Assembly: GCF_022682495.2 (NCBI RefSeq)
Contig: NC_071396.1
Location: forward strand, 55,052,022-55,116,021
Length of the DNA: 64,000 bases
From: Desmodus rotundus
Taxonomy: Eukaryota; Chordata; Mammalia; Chiroptera; Phyllostomidae
Reading direction: 5' to 3'
In this document: positions 35,666 to 47,245 of the stretch, one piece after another
Position numbering within the stretch: the stretch's first letter is position 1
Layout of the letters: every line of letters begins with the position of its first letter
The notes under the pieces: model-generated
Databases searched by the model: none
What the model was told of the DNA's origin: nothing
What the model saw: the letters and a program-made list of their open reading frames with translations, nothing else
Translations under genes and position numbers: made by a program

Positions 35666-35809
35666 TGGAATATATGGAGTATCTGGAGGCTGACTGATTT
35701 CTGAACCTGGGTGGTATACACATGGTGTTTGCTTTACATAATATCATAAATTTTTCTGCATGTGTATTATATTTCAAAATGAAAAGTTAGATGGCTCATA
35801 TTAGCTCCA
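35666..35809. other. Unassigned sequence
   Basis: No family recognised. Confidence 0.4.
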
Positions 35810-36700
35810 CATTTAAAATATCCAAAATGCAGTCACTTCCCACCGCCCAAACCATTCCTACCCTGATTCAAGCCTCCATGATTCATTAACTTGTTAACAG
35901 CAAATCCACCCCACTGTACTCCCCTCTTCTGCCTGAGCACCCTATAGTCTTTCAGCTCATATGCTAATGTCATTATTTAAAATAAAAGTTCAATCATCTC
36001 ATTCCTTTGCTGAAATCCCAGTGACTGGTTATCTTATTCAGAATCCAAGTGAAAGACTTTTTGTAGCTTACAAAGCCTTACATGATCTAGCATCCTCTTA
36101 TGTCTCTGACTTCTTTCTCAAGATAATCCCTCTATATTATCCACACCTGCCTCCCTTATATTCTTCCAACTTACTGGGCACTCACTTGCTTCAGCCACAT
36201 GGCACTTAAAATTTTCTCTCTCTAGAACATTCTTCCTTCTGATACCTCCAAGGCTTATCTCCATCAAATGTGTATTCAGATTTTATCTTCTTGGTAAGAC
36301 TTCTCTGAGTTATTTAAATCAATCTCCTTTTGCCAGTACCTCCTAGTCCCTTCTTTATTTTGTTTGTTTATTTTTGCATAGTACTTAACACCGTCTGTCA
36401 TATTGTATAGTTTGTATTCATTTATTCTTTGTCTATTGTCCTCAAACTAAACATAAACCCTGTAGGGGAAATTATTTTTATCACTTTTTAAAAAATTCAT
36501 TGTTTGAAGCTTCAGTGCCTATAATCAGTGTTTCACATGAAGTATGGACTAAATAAATGTATGTTGAATGAATACTTTGAACTATTATTCTGTACTTTCA
36601 GGTAATTTCTCCTCCTTGAAATTAAAAAAAAACCTCCATTGTTTATTTCATTGGCTTGTACATAATGTGCAATTAAGAGATGTTTGTTGAATGAATGGCT
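35810..36700 (+). mobile_element. L2 LINE, long 3' part
   Basis: One of the clearest L2 copies here. It shows 'caatcatctcattcctttgc', 'acaaagccttacatgatcta', 'gggcactcacttgcttcagc', 'ttctctctctagaacattct', 'aagacttctctgagtta' and terminal 'aaataaatgtatgttgaatg' near 36552. A second terminal word, 'gatgtttgttgaatgaatgg' near 36679, may be a separate L2 tail. Confidence 0.88.
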
Positions 36701-37585
36701 CCATGCCTAGCTATGAGCAATGTAGTCTTATTATTCTAATGGATACAGATGGGGAGTGGGAGTATGCACTCTGAGTTCTATTCTTGGCTTTTTTTTCCTG
36801 ATTACATTCAACAGCCATGAATATTCACTAGCTGTTTATTTTGGTATCTAAATATCAAACACTTATTTAGTAAACATGTTGGTATGGAAAACACTGGACA
36901 AGCCACTGTGGATTACCATATATCCCACATTTTCTTCCAGGCTCCCAAAAGACGTCTGCAAACTGATGCGTTGTCCCTGAATCCCGCATTCTGCAGTGTA
37001 CTACTGAACCTGCATTTGAATAGGCCAGTGTCAGATTATGCCAACGGATCAGTTAATTGCAAATACAAAACAGCCATTGAGGACATATTTACTTCCTTTG
37101 TAAAGGCCAGTACAAATGAAATGCATGCTGGTGGATTTGCTGGAATAGTTTCAGAGACTGGACATGATTCCTCTTGGCTAAAATAGATCAGGGAGCTGTT
37201 GCTGTGGGTTGTAAAATCCCCTGCTTTCTCAAACAGGAAATATTGCTTTTTTTTCCATGAAAATATGCTGCTGGTCAGAGAAAACTACCTCTGTGCATCA
37301 ACACTCACCCATTTGGAAGGGCAGCTCTCACTCATCTCTCTTTAATTACACCTAGAAGGGTATTGGATGCCAGGGAAGAAGCCATGTGCTCCCAGATCAT
37401 AGTTTTCCCCTGGCTGTGGTCCTGGCAGCCTGGACTCTACTCCAGACACTGAAAGTCTCTGAAATACAGTGGCCAGCCCTGCAAACATGACTTGTGAATA
37501 GACTGACCAATGCAGAGAGTAGCAGAACTAGTGTTTCTCATATGGTGCAGGTTTATTAAAAATATTTGCAAAATGTTAGAGTAGG
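36701..37585. other. Unassigned sequence with a 100-codon open frame
   Basis: A 100-codon plus frame (36884-37186) starts METGQ-like as MENTGQATVDYHISHIFFQA and ends DSSWLK. I recognise no domain, signal or family. There is no polyadenylation or splice evidence, and the region is repeat-free. A conserved non-coding element is as likely as a coding exon. Confidence 0.35.
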
Positions 37586-37745
37586 AGTACAATCTAACAT
37601 CATCCCTTTACAGATGGGATAGTGCAGTCCCAGAAAGATGAAGTGATGGGCCCAAGGTCACAGCACTAGTTACTAGCAGAGTGGAATTAAAAGCCAGGTC
37701 ACCTGATTTCTGATACCAAGGTCTTGCCACTCTATCACTCTTATA
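37586..37745 (-). mobile_element. MIR SINE
   Basis: Antisense MIR: 'ccctttacagatgggatagt', 'gatgggcccaaggtcacagc', 'actagttactagcagagtgg', 'aattaaaagccaggtcacct', 'ttgccactctatcac'. Confidence 0.9.
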
Positions 37746-37789
37746 GTCATGGGCCTACTTGCTAGCTACTCTGGCTTGCAAATATTCAT

Positions 37790-37975
37790 ATTTTTTAAAA
37801 CGCACCTGAGGCACAAATAAAAAATGTAAATCCTCAGGGCCTGCCTCCCAGAAACCCTCATTTGGAAAGTCAGTGATAGAATGTAGGAATTGTGCTTTAG
37901 CATGTACCCCAGGCAAATCTGATGTGGATGGCAGCAGGTCACAACTTGGGAAATTTTGGTACCTGGCAGGGTACC
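37790..37975 (+). mobile_element. MER5-like hAT-Charlie element
   Basis: The order 'aacgcacctgaggcac', 'tcagggcctgcctcccagaa', 'accctcatttggaaagtcag', 'accccaggcaaatctgatgt' and 'ggcagcaggtcacaacttgg' fits MER5A, a non-autonomous hAT element. The ends are worn. Confidence 0.65.
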
Positions 37976-38009
37976 CTTAGGGACGATGCATAACACACAG
38001 ATTTGTATC

Positions 38010-38255
38010 CCTCTGAGAAGCCCAGACACCTGTGTTTATAATTTCTCTTTGCCACTTGCTAATCAGGTACATCAGAATGAGTTCATTATTCAGCTTCTCT
38101 GAGTCTCAGTTATCTTACCTGTAAAAGAGAACTCACTGAGCTGTTGGGAGAATTATGTATGTCTCACAGGCACACATGTATGTCCCACAATTGTGTGTGG
38201 GCCCATGTGTGCATAGTAAGTGCTAAATGAATGTTAGCTATTGTTACAATTGATA
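38010..38255 (+). mobile_element. MIR SINE
   Basis: Sense MIR: 'tgccacttgctaatcaggta', 'cttctctgagtctcagttat', 'cttacctgtaaaagagaact', 'gctgttgggagaattatgta', then the tail 'catagtaagtgctaaatgaa'. Confidence 0.85.
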
Positions 38256-39240
38256 AAGTGCTTGCATAGACCTGTACTTGTATCGTACTTTTAAATATTC
38301 CTTAAGTAGTGTGACATTATTGCTATTTTGAGAGTCACTGTTATTTTCCAAATTCCCATATGTGAACATACACATAAATATACCACACATGTACACACAC
38401 ATATGTATGTATTTAACATGCAATTTACTATATACAAAAATGTAAGTATATTTTCCCTTTGGATGTCCCTCAGTCTTCCTATTGTTTCTCCCCAGTTCTA
38501 CCACATCTACAACAGAAAGTGCCTGAGAGATCAGATATCAATGAGATTGTTCATCTGTTCTTTAAAATGTTATTTTCTCTTTCTTTCCAAGGGGCCTTCA
38601 CTAAAATGGCCAATTGCATTCAACAAGCCTGGTGAGAACTCACATTTCTGATTCAGAGGATATATGTTTAAGTAATTTAGACATTTTGGCATGTGCATTC
38701 CCATCTGGGCTAGAGGTCTTTCGGTCCAGGGAATACTCAACCTCGGCTGTCATTGATATGTAAAAGATTACAGGATACTGAAAAAGTCTACTGAGAGATA
38801 AAATAAAGGCCTCAAATCATCCAAAATGGTGACTTGAGTGCTCCTTTATCATCAGTTGTCTAAAATAACTTGATTGCAAAGATTCTGAGGATAAGTGATG
38901 GAAATAAACTCATGTGTGAAGTGATAGCTATATCAAGAAAAATAGAGATGAATGTCAGAGAATTCTGAGTGACTTTGGGGCTGAGTGCTTTAGAAAACAC
39001 AGGTAACCTAGGAATGAGACACTCTATGATTGATCTAGAGTTGCTGTCATTAAAAAGTATTGAGAGGGGCCACAAGTTAGCTTGGCTACATTGATGCATT
39101 GTATTATTGAAAATGGCCCTAAACAACATGTTCTACTTGGTGGTGATAGCAGTAGTGACTCCAGTGTTAGTAGTGGTGTGGTAAGGTAACTCCTGTTTTT
39201 CTTATAAAAATCTAGATGGATAGTGTAGCACTCTTCGTGT
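38256..39240. other. Unassigned sequence
   Basis: Contains a degenerate CA/TA-rich patch near 38365-38415. No gene or repeat family recognised. Confidence 0.45.
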
Positions 39241-39505
39241 CAGCGGGACCATGGAGTTGAGGAAGACCAAGTTTGAATCCAGTTTGGTACTTCCTCACTG
39301 TGTGAAGGTGAGCAAGTTGTTTGGAATCTCTAAATCTCATTTTTCTCATCTGTACAATGAGAATAAATTACTGACCTTTAAGGGTTGTTAATATAATTAA
39401 ATTAATTTATATAAATATATAAAAATTATATGTAAATATATAAATAATTTAATTATAGAAAGTACCTGAGTCATAGATGATCAATAAGTGCTTTCTCCTT
39501 CATAG
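39241..39505 (+). mobile_element. MIR SINE with AT-rich interruption
   Basis: MIR blocks 'agaccaagtttgaatccagt', 'ctcatttttctcatctgtac' and 'aagggttgttaatataatta', then an expanded ata-rich tract (39390-39450), then the tail 'gatgatcaataagtgctttc'. Confidence 0.82.
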
Positions 39506-39676
39506 TAGTGTTAGTGGCAATGAAAATGTTAGCAGTAGTAGGGTTTTTCTCTTTATATGTAGCCTAATATTATTTTAATTTGCTGTCTAAACTTAATGTT
39601 TGGGTTGTTTGAATTATACCTTACTCAAAAATGCATTTTTCCAATGGGAATGAATAAATGATGAAAATGTCTGAAT
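39506..39676. other. Unassigned sequence
   Basis: Flank of the candidate LTR. No family recognised. Confidence 0.4.
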
Positions 39677-40228
39677 GTCGGGGAGCTTTAGTGCAGCCCC
39701 CATCTGCCATGGATGAAGAATAAGTCTACCAAGACATGATCTGCTTGGGGAGGAGAGGGGGCTGATTCTCTCAAAGGAGAAGGGCCCAGAGCCATTTCCC
39801 TCCATGGGCTTTTATTAGGTTCATTCGCACAGGAATACAGGTAAAGCTCATCAATCACTGTTAGCCAGTAAGGGTTAAACAATACATGATTTACAGAGAA
39901 CTTTGAAGGCTTATTCTGAGTTATAGCCGATTAGTTAGAGGGCCATAAAACTTCAGGTGCCAGACTCATCTCAGGTCTGGACCCTTATCTTTTAAGCTGA
40001 GGGTACAAATTAAGTAGGTTTCACAGGAATGTATGTATTTTTCTTAGGCCTGATTCCCCAGGGAATCCGCCCCTCCCAGAGCAGGGGACTGCACTGCCCT
40101 CTGTTATTGCTTCAGGCTTAAGTCAGGCAAGGGAAGTAAGGCAGCCAAGAGATTAGGAGACTTCTTGGAGACAGAATGAAGACTCAGGCTATTTCAAAGC
40201 TGAGGGGTGAAGGTCCACCACCCCCTCT
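39677..40228 (-). mobile_element. Candidate endogenous retroviral LTR
   Basis: On the minus strand the unit begins tgtggaaagagggggtggtg and ends ctccccgaca, the usual TG...CA termini. An AATAAAAGCC polyadenylation signal (about 39810) lies some 135 bases from the 3' end, as in an R-U5 arrangement, and 'cttaaaagataaggg' could be a TATA-like site. A G-rich stretch (actctggggggc) just upstream resembles a polypurine tract. I found no flanking duplication and recognise no named family. Confidence 0.45.
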
Positions 40229-41090
40229 TTCCACAGCCCCCCAGAGTCCTTCCTTGCGAGCTTATCCCTGGTGACCAGAGCCTGTCTTGGGTTGATCCTC
40301 CCTTGAGGAATCTTACCCATCATTGGCTAACTGGCCAAGCTCAGGGCCAAGCAGGGTGAAGTGGGCAGAGGTGGCACACCTGCCAGGGAGATAAGCTTTG
40401 TTTCCTTAGTGGTTCATAGTCCCAATTCTGACTCAGTCTTAACCATGGGGGGTTACAGCTTCTGAAACCAGGCAGGGCGGTTCCCAATATCTGAGAGAAA
40501 TAAGAGATTCAGGACAGTCCAGTTTGCTTTAAACACGTGGAGACCAACAAATTGGTGCCCTGGAGCCTCTGCATTATCTACCCATATCTCAGATCTGTAT
40601 TTATTACTGCACACTGGGGCAACAGGAAGTGGGGGTCTCCGTCTGAATCCATGTAAAGACAAATAATAAGTTCCAAACATTTTTATCCAGTGATGAGATG
40701 GTTCAATGCCAAGACCTTGAGCAGAGTTCTTAGGTTCCTAAATTGTTGTAGGTTTTTTCCTAGGTTGGGGAAATACAAAAAAGTCAGAGATTCCCTTGGA
40801 CAGAATGAACCTTCATGAGTGAACTTCACCATCCTTTCAGGTGCCCTATTTTCCTACTACACATCCTCCTTTGGATCCATCACACTTTGCTCCCTGGAAG
40901 GAGCTAATGAGCGTATTCAAACTGAGGTGTAAGTGGGTGATACAGATTTCTAAATCCTCTTCTCAAGGAAATGAGTTTTTTATAGGAATGGAGAGAAACA
41001 AATCTCTAGCTTTAGGTTGTCAAACATTAGCAAGTAGATGAGGGGCAAAGGGATAGGCATCTTTTTGGACAAGGTAATCATATTTTAAAA
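40229..41090. other. Unassigned sequence, possibly ERV-associated
   Basis: The first 450 bases abut the candidate LTR and could be internal retroviral sequence or more LTR. A 75-codon minus frame at 40453-40680 has no recognisable retroviral motif. The rest is unassigned. Confidence 0.35.
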
Positions 41091-41199
41091 CAATTTGTTT
41101 GCTACATCTATGTAAAAGTCACATTCATTGAGAAAAATTTGGAATATCCCCACCCCAAAAAACCCATGAAAATGAAAATGTATCACATGTATATTTAAC

Positions 41200-41590
41200 A
41201 TTCAAACTTGAGTGATCAAGAATTTTCATATATTTTCAAACCTTTCTTTATAAATAGCCATTTCACACATGTGCACAAAAGTGAACCTCCATATACTTAT
41301 TTGTAAACTGCTCTTATATATTGGTTATATCCATTTCATTATATTTCTGCCTCATAATTTTAAGAGCTACAAGTCATTACATCACAGAGATGGACCTCAA
41401 CATTTTAACCCATGTTCTATGGCCGGAGAGGTCATCATTCCTAAATTCTGGCTTCTAAGAGCTAAATAGAGATGAACATTCTTGTAGATTACACCTTTCA
41501 GAATTTCATGATAAACCTTTTAAAGTTCTAGAAGTAAAATTGCTGGGTCAAATGATATGCAAATTTTTAAACAGAGTGACATATTATCAA
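41200..41590 (-). mobile_element. Old L1M fragment
   Basis: Antisense late L1M order: 'ggacctcaacattttaaccc' (degenerate), then 'gaacattcttgtagattaca' and 'agaagtaaaattgctgggtc', the latter a hallmark phrase of L1M 3' regions. Confidence 0.6.
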
Positions 41591-42425
41591 AGAAAAAGAG
41601 AAAGAGCACTCCCTCTACTCTCACTGTCCCTAAGTATCATTATTTAAAAGAAGGAAGTGGACACAGCACACCTTTCACACAGTCATATGACCAGCCTATC
41701 CTAAGGATGGAGTTCATTGCCTCCTCTAACTCCCTGTTTTGTTCCCAGCTATGCCTGTCTCATAGCTAGACTGAGCAGCTGTGAACATCTACAGGCTTGG
41801 TCAGAACCCTTCTCCTGGTTTGGTGATGTGAGCCAGCATAAGTTTCAAATTGTCATACTAACAAGGACAAAATTTAAGGACTTGTGAGGGCAGAACTCTA
41901 GCAAGTTTCCCATGTCTGTGTCCTTCTATTTTAACAGAGGCAATAAAACTCTTAAAAATAATGTCATAGTGTTGCTAGAAATGAAATGATTCAAAGATAG
42001 GACCTGCCCCAAATGTCAGTACATACAAAAAAATCCAATCACCATTTCAATCAGATAAGACTTCTTTCTCCCTGTGGGCAGTGGAGTGTTTTTAAAGATA
42101 CCTTTTTTTTTTAAGCTATGAAAAGCAAAATCAACTCTTGCTTTATTTTTATCTAATATACTTATGAAAACAGCTTCCCTTCCTGTAATCTAAAGTAGAA
42201 AAAACAAACTACATGGCTTTAAAAAATAAAAATAAAAACACATACGATTAACAATTACCCAAGGTTGTACTGTAACTTGGAGATAGAAGGTTTGTTTGAG
42301 AGGCTTCAATATTTTTAGAAGTGATCTGACATCAATCATTGGATAGAAACTCTATCCAATCTACTCTATCTTGTGAAATAATGGCAAACTAAGAGAAAAA
42401 TCAAATGTTGGAGTGAATTAGCTCT
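41591..42425. other. Unassigned sequence
   Basis: No gene or repeat recognised; AT-rich with short A and T runs. Confidence 0.45.
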
Positions 42426-42971
42426 CCATTCGAGGCCTTTCTCTTCCTACTTTGTACTCTTTCTTAGCAATCTCAACTGCTTGCGAAGCTCCAATCACCA
42501 TCTATTTGCTAATGGCCCTCTGATTCATTTCTCCAAAGCAGAACTCAGTTTTTGAGCTCTTTGTATATCCAGCTGCCTTCTTGACTTCTCAACGTGCAGC
42601 CACACATGAGCCGTGTGAAAGCCATAAGCTTCTCCCTAAAAGTGGGTCTTTTTCTAGCTTCCCCAAGTGAAGGCAGAAAGAAACAGACACAGTCATCTCT
42701 GACTTTCCCCATCAACACATCTTATTCTTTTCTTCCCCTAAACATGTCTCAAAGGTCTCCATTTCTATTTCCCCGGCCCCTTTCTGGATTACAGCAGCCT
42801 TCCCTCCACCTACAGGAGCCTTCTGCCTACAATTTTGTTTCTCTGAATCCAGGTCTTCCTCCCACGCCAGTCCCCAGCCCTTTCCAACATGTTCTCCCAA
42901 GAACAGTGGAAGTAGCCTTTTTTACAACTCCAATAAGGTTGTGTCACTCTCAATTGAAAACCCATTGAAAG
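42426..42971 (+). mobile_element. L2 LINE, part 1 (split by Ves)
   Basis: L2 in sense: 'tgtatatccagctgccttct', 'ctaaacatgtctcaaaggtc', 'aataaggttgtgtcactctc', 'aaaacccattgaaaggg'. It resumes after the Ves SINE. Confidence 0.72.
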
Positions 42972-42981
42972 GGATCCTCAT
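42972..42981. repeat. Target-site duplication of Ves SINE, 5' side
   Basis: GGATCCTCAT against GGATTCTCAT at 43213-43222. Confidence 0.85.
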
Positions 42982-43212
42982 CCTAGCTGGTGTGGCTCAG
43001 TGGACTGAGTACCAGCCTGCAAACCACAGCACTGCCAGTTCGATTCCCAGTCAGGGCACATGCCTGGGTTGCAGGCCAGGTCCCCAGCTGGGGGCGTGCG
43101 AGAGGCAACTGATTGATGATATATCTCTGGCACATTGATATTTCTCTCCCTCTTTTTTCCCCTCCCTTACCCTCTCTCTAAAAATAGATACATAAAATCT
43201 TTGTTTAAAAAA
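42982..43212 (+). mobile_element. Ves SINE inserted in L2
   Basis: Complete Ves: cctagctggtgtggctcagt, tgccagttcgattcccagtc (box B), agggcacatgcctgggttgc, aggccaggtccccagctggg, 'gcgagaggcaactgattgat' and an A-rich tail. It splits an L2. Confidence 0.95.
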
Positions 43213-43222
43213 GGATTCTCAT
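43213..43222. repeat. Target-site duplication of Ves SINE, 3' side
   Basis: GGATTCTCAT, one mismatch to the 5' copy. Confidence 0.85.
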
Positions 43223-43660
43223 TATCTAGGAGACTGGAAACTGTCTTTAACAAGGCCTTCAAGGGCACAGCTTTCTGCCGGTTTTGCATCTCTCCCCTTC
43301 TCATTCTCTGCATTCTCTGTGCTAAAACCACACTACCCTTGCTTTGGCTCCCAATTGCATCAGACTATCACCTGGCAGAGGCCTTTGCTTCTGCCCCCGC
43401 CCCCAACCCACCTCACTGCCACATGGGACATGGTGGGCTTGCCTTCTTTGTCTAGTTATAGTACCTTCTCATTCTTGCTCTCACCTTAAGCATCATTTCC
43501 TTATGGAAACTTTCTCTGAGCCACGGAAAGTCTCTTCTGGTCTCTACCTCATAGAGTTGTATTTATTTTCTTCATGTGTCCTAGCTCAAATTTGTAATTA
43601 AATCCATTATTTGGAATAATTTGATTAATGTCTGGTTGACAGGATCTACAAGAATGGGGA
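43223..43660 (+). mobile_element. L2 LINE, part 2
   Basis: L2 continues with 'gtctttaacaaggccttcaa', 'ggcagaggcctttgcttctg', 'cttatggaaactttctctga' and 'gacaggatctacaagaatgg', in the expected order after part 1. Confidence 0.75.
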
Positions 43661-43665
43661 CTATA

Positions 43666-44070
43666 TTATGGTGCTGTGACAAGGTACCACAAAAATGAGT
43701 GCCTTAAACAACAGAACATTTTTGTCTCACAGTTCTGGAGACGAGGAGTTGGAACTCAGGGTCCTGGCAGGGGGGGTTTTCCTGAGGGCCATGAGGGAGG
43801 GTCTGTGCCTGACCTCTCTCCTAGGTGTATAGATCCACCTTCTCCCTTTGTCGCTTCACGTCACCTTCCCTTTATGCATCTCTGTCGCTGTGTCCAAATT
43901 TCCCCTTTTTGTGGCATCAGTCATATTGGACTAAGGCCCACTCTAGTGACCTTATCTTAACTAATTTCATATTCAATTACCCTATTTCCAAATAAGGTCA
44001 CATTTTATTGTACTAGGAATTAGGACTTCAACATACAAATTTGGGGGTATAACCCAACCCACACCATGTC
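43666..44070 (+). mobile_element. Ancient mammalian repeat, probably LTR-derived
   Basis: It has 'gctgtgacaaggtaccacaa', 'gccttaaacaacagaacatt', 'tttgtctcacagttctggag', 'cagtcatattggactaaggc', 'ccaaataaggtcacatttta' and 'aattaggacttcaacataca', ending near 'cccaacccacacca'. Same family as 32590-32925. TG and CA ends suggest an LTR, but I cannot name it. Confidence 0.7.
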
Positions 44071-44615
44071 CATTCCAGGAACCATGTCCATTTTATCCTT
44101 GCCCCCAGTGATAAGCAATGTCAGAGCCATGAGTTAATTAGCAGGTGAATGATGCATCTTAATGGGTGGCCAACATTACCAGGGACAGGAATTTGCTCCT
44201 TAACCCGGCAGGATTATTCCTGTGTTGTTCTTTCTCATCCATCTTAACCACAAACTTTTGACTTGGAAAAAGAGAGTAGAGATACATGATAAGAGAAGTT
44301 TTTTTAGTACAAACAATCTATCACTGAGACCATTGCCTGAATTCACTGATGTGTGGTAACAGGGACGTTTTCCCTTTGTGGGAAATGCAGTAAATTTTGA
44401 TGGAAGGGAAACAGGGAGGGGGAAAGGCAGAGATGGGGAAGAAACACCATTGCCAGTGGACTCAAGGATTTGAAAACACTGCAAGGAATACGGGCAGAGA
44501 GGAGCCCTGCTGCTCTCCATGCCTGAGGCAGCACATGTGATGTGCTGCATTTTCCAGACACAGCTGCAGTGACATCTCCCATCCGGTGCTCTTCTGAAAT
44601 GTGGTTCTGTCACTC
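44071..44615. other. Unassigned sequence
   Basis: Contains a 145-codon open frame on the minus strand (44200-44637) with no recognisable motif and an overlapping second minus frame. Composition does not favour coding. Confidence 0.4.
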
Positions 44616-45110
44616 CCCCATCAGGAGCTGAGCCCATTGCCTGCCCTCAAATCTGGGGGCACCCTGTGACAGCTTTGAACCATGGAATACAGTCCGAGTG
44701 ACACTGTGCCAATTTTGAGTGTAGGTTTCAACGGGCCCAGCAGTTTGTATGTATTTGTTCTCCTGGAAGCCAGTCACCATGTAGAGTAGCGTGACTCTCC
44801 TAAGACCACCATGCTGCCAGAAGACCAAGCCATGTGGAGAGTCCCATGAAAGACAAGAGAGCCTGTATGTACAAGCAGAGAGGATGACAAGGAACCCTGG
44901 GGACTGGATCTGGAGAGGAGAAGGTGTCTTGGATCCCAGCCACACTGAGCGACTCAGTAACTCCAGCCCGAGCTGCCCTGGGTGAGAGCTGCCCAGTGGA
45001 GCTTAGTCTACCCTCAGGTCTGTGAGAGATGATAATGAATCATTGGCTTAAGACACTCAGTTTTAGGATGGTTTGTTATGTCGCAGTACATAACCAGAAC
45101 CACCCAGTAA
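44616..45110 (+). mobile_element. MLT1-like MaLR LTR
   Basis: The 3' part 'catgtggagagtcccatgaa', 'tcagtaactccagcccgagc', 'cattggcttaagacactcag', 'ttttaggatggtttgttatg' and 'cgcagtacataaccagaacc' follows the MLT1 LTR end ('cactaagttttggggtggtttgttat...cagcaatagataac'). Confidence 0.65.
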
Positions 45111-45701
45111 ATGTTCTCTAAATGCCTAGTATGTAGCCGGTACTAAATGTCTTCATGCTGTTCAACAGATATATTCAGCCCCAAGGTCCAAAGGAAATGA
45201 ACACAAAGCATGCAGAGAAATCTTATGTGCAAGATGGGAAAGGCTTCTTTTGTAAGTTTCCTGTCAGGAAACTTTTCTTTGGAAAGTCTCCTCCTCTGGA
45301 AGTCTTTCAAGACACTAACAGAGCTGACCTTGACTGTCTGTTCCCACAGTCAGGTCAAGCGACTGGCTCAGACCTCAGGGGACAAAGAAGCATTGGGGAG
45401 GGAGTTCCTGAAGTGGAGGACTGAAAGTGGGAAGTAATTTCGTGGTTGGCAGCTGAAGCTGAGAATTTTCCTCTGAGAAAATGTGAAGATGTAGAGAGAA
45501 GGCCTTTAAGCACTTCAATTCAATGGCTCATCAAAGTGCTACCCTCTTTACTGCCCCGACCCCAGCCAGAACCAAACATACGTCTGGGTCATTGACTGAA
45601 TACGGTGTTTTTATATAACTCACCCGAGTGATGAACCATCTGTAGCTGGAGACCAACGACTGGCTAAATCATCTACCTCTAATTGCCTTAATTTTCACTT
45701 G
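45111..45701. other. Unassigned sequence
   Basis: No gene or repeat recognised. Frames near 45155-45437 overlap in two phases and lack motifs. Confidence 0.4.
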
Positions 45702-45931
45702 TCTTAGAGCACAGGTGGCAAACACAAGGCCCACAGGCCAAAACCAGCCTTCTACCTTGTTTTATCCAGCCTGGCACCTTGTTTCTACCTGGTGGCAGCA
45801 CCAAGCTCCTTGCCCCTAGTTAAGAAGTAGTTACATTTATACAGTCCTGAAATTATATTCGGCCTTTTGAAGACAACTGTGAGGCTAATGTGGCCCCCAG
45901 TGAAAATGAGTTTGATACCCCTGTTTTGGAG
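45702..45931 (+). mobile_element. hAT-type MITE with 8-bp flanks
   Basis: The element itself is 45710-45923 (214 bp). The left end is cacaggtggcaaacacaagg; the right end, inverted, is caggggtatcaaactcattt. Internal wording (cggccttttgaagacaactg, gaggctaatgtggcccccag) matches a hAT family that I associate with bats. The 8-bp flanks TCTTAGAG and TTTTGGAG agree at six positions, fitting a worn hAT duplication. There is no transposase frame. Confidence 0.75.
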
Positions 45932-46948
45932 GGTAGGGTGATAAAGAGAGAGGGTTATTTCTTTTTTACTAGCTTTTCACAGGATTCAGGGAGTGTCATG
46001 TATGTATCAAAGCCAACTCTTGCCTGAAGAAATAAGCAAGTCTCAGATGTTAAAAAAACAAACTACAAATACTTTTCATACCTACATGCATAGTTAGTTG
46101 TCCAGTACAGGAAAAGTCTTTATGTTGAAACTCTCAAAAATATAATTCTGAATATGAGCACCACTTACTGTGCGCTCACAAGCCTAGGAATAAAAAACCT
46201 TCTGGGGACTTTTTCTTAGCGAAATCCGGCTTTTCAGTTTGCAGTTTTTGAAATCAATTTAAAAAATGGCACAATATTTATTTGATAACTTGTCTGTTTT
46301 GTAAGATTTCTCATGCACTCTGAAATGTGTTTCTGTATTTGTAAGCATTAAAAGAAAACAAAACCTTTTATCAAAATGGAATTCATTTTTACTTGCAACT
46401 CTCTAATACCATATTCTTCTTATGATTATCATGAAGACACAGGATGGTCCAAAAAAAAAAAAACCCAAAACCCCAAACCCTTGCATGTTTCCTGAAAACC
46501 ACATTCCTTTCTACTCTTCTAAAGGCTGTCAGCAGACAGAGAAATGAGAAATTCAGTATCCCATAATGCTTTCCATCAGAATGTTAAGCTCCTGTGACTG
46601 GTTGCTTTTGGTTTTTCTCTTCGAAATATTTAGTATCCTTGTTACCAATATACCATTCTTTGTGTAACTGGAGTCTCCATCCACCAGTTAGCTTCAAAGT
46701 CAAACTTTATTGGTCTCTTGGTAAATATTGCTTAGCCATTTAATTGACTATATCCCAGCAATGATGAGTTAAAATAGAAACTGGTTGAAGAAATCCTCCC
46801 AGTGGCCTAGTTAAAAACATATTTAGCTACGAAAAGATGCACATGAAGAGTTTGTAGGATAACTTCTTATGGAGCCTCCATTCCTTTGTCCACTAACACT
46901 CAGCTTTCTTTTCAATAAGCTTAGATGACAAAAAGTAAACCTCTCTCA
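45932..46948. other. Unassigned sequence
   Basis: No gene or repeat recognised. An A-run lies near 46451. Confidence 0.4.
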
Positions 46949-47245
46949 TAATTTTGTGTCTCCAAGATGTGGGTTTATTCTTTCAGACTGATTTAAATGT
47001 ATACTCACAAATATGTATAAGTATGTAAATATATATTATGTACTCTTCTACAACTGATTCAGTCTGGCTCAACAACATGGCCTAGAGATTTCTATATGGC
47101 ATTACATAGAGCAACCCATTATTCTTAAATTCTATATAGTCTTCCATTAATTTAACAAATTATCATTTTAAACATGCTGTTGGACATTAAAATTGTTTCA
47201 AAGTTGTAGCAATTGCAAATTATGATAAAACAAATAAAAGGTACA
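46949..47245 (-). mobile_element. Possible old L1M fragment
   Basis: Degenerate antisense L1 3' wording: 'tctatatagtcttccattaa', 'catgctgttggacattaaaa' and 'gtagcaattgcaaattatga', in the order of the L1M block about a small image of Pol II-free 3' UTR sequence. Weak match. Confidence 0.45.

Noticed and set aside
39677..40700. Plus-strand LTR followed by a primer-binding site at ttggtgccctgg (40551)
   Set aside because: Polyadenylation signal and TG...CA ends fit the minus strand better, and the PBS-like word matches no tRNA end I can name.
44200..44637. 145-codon minus frame
   Set aside because: No domain, two minus-strand frames overlap, and it continues into an LTR-like repeat.
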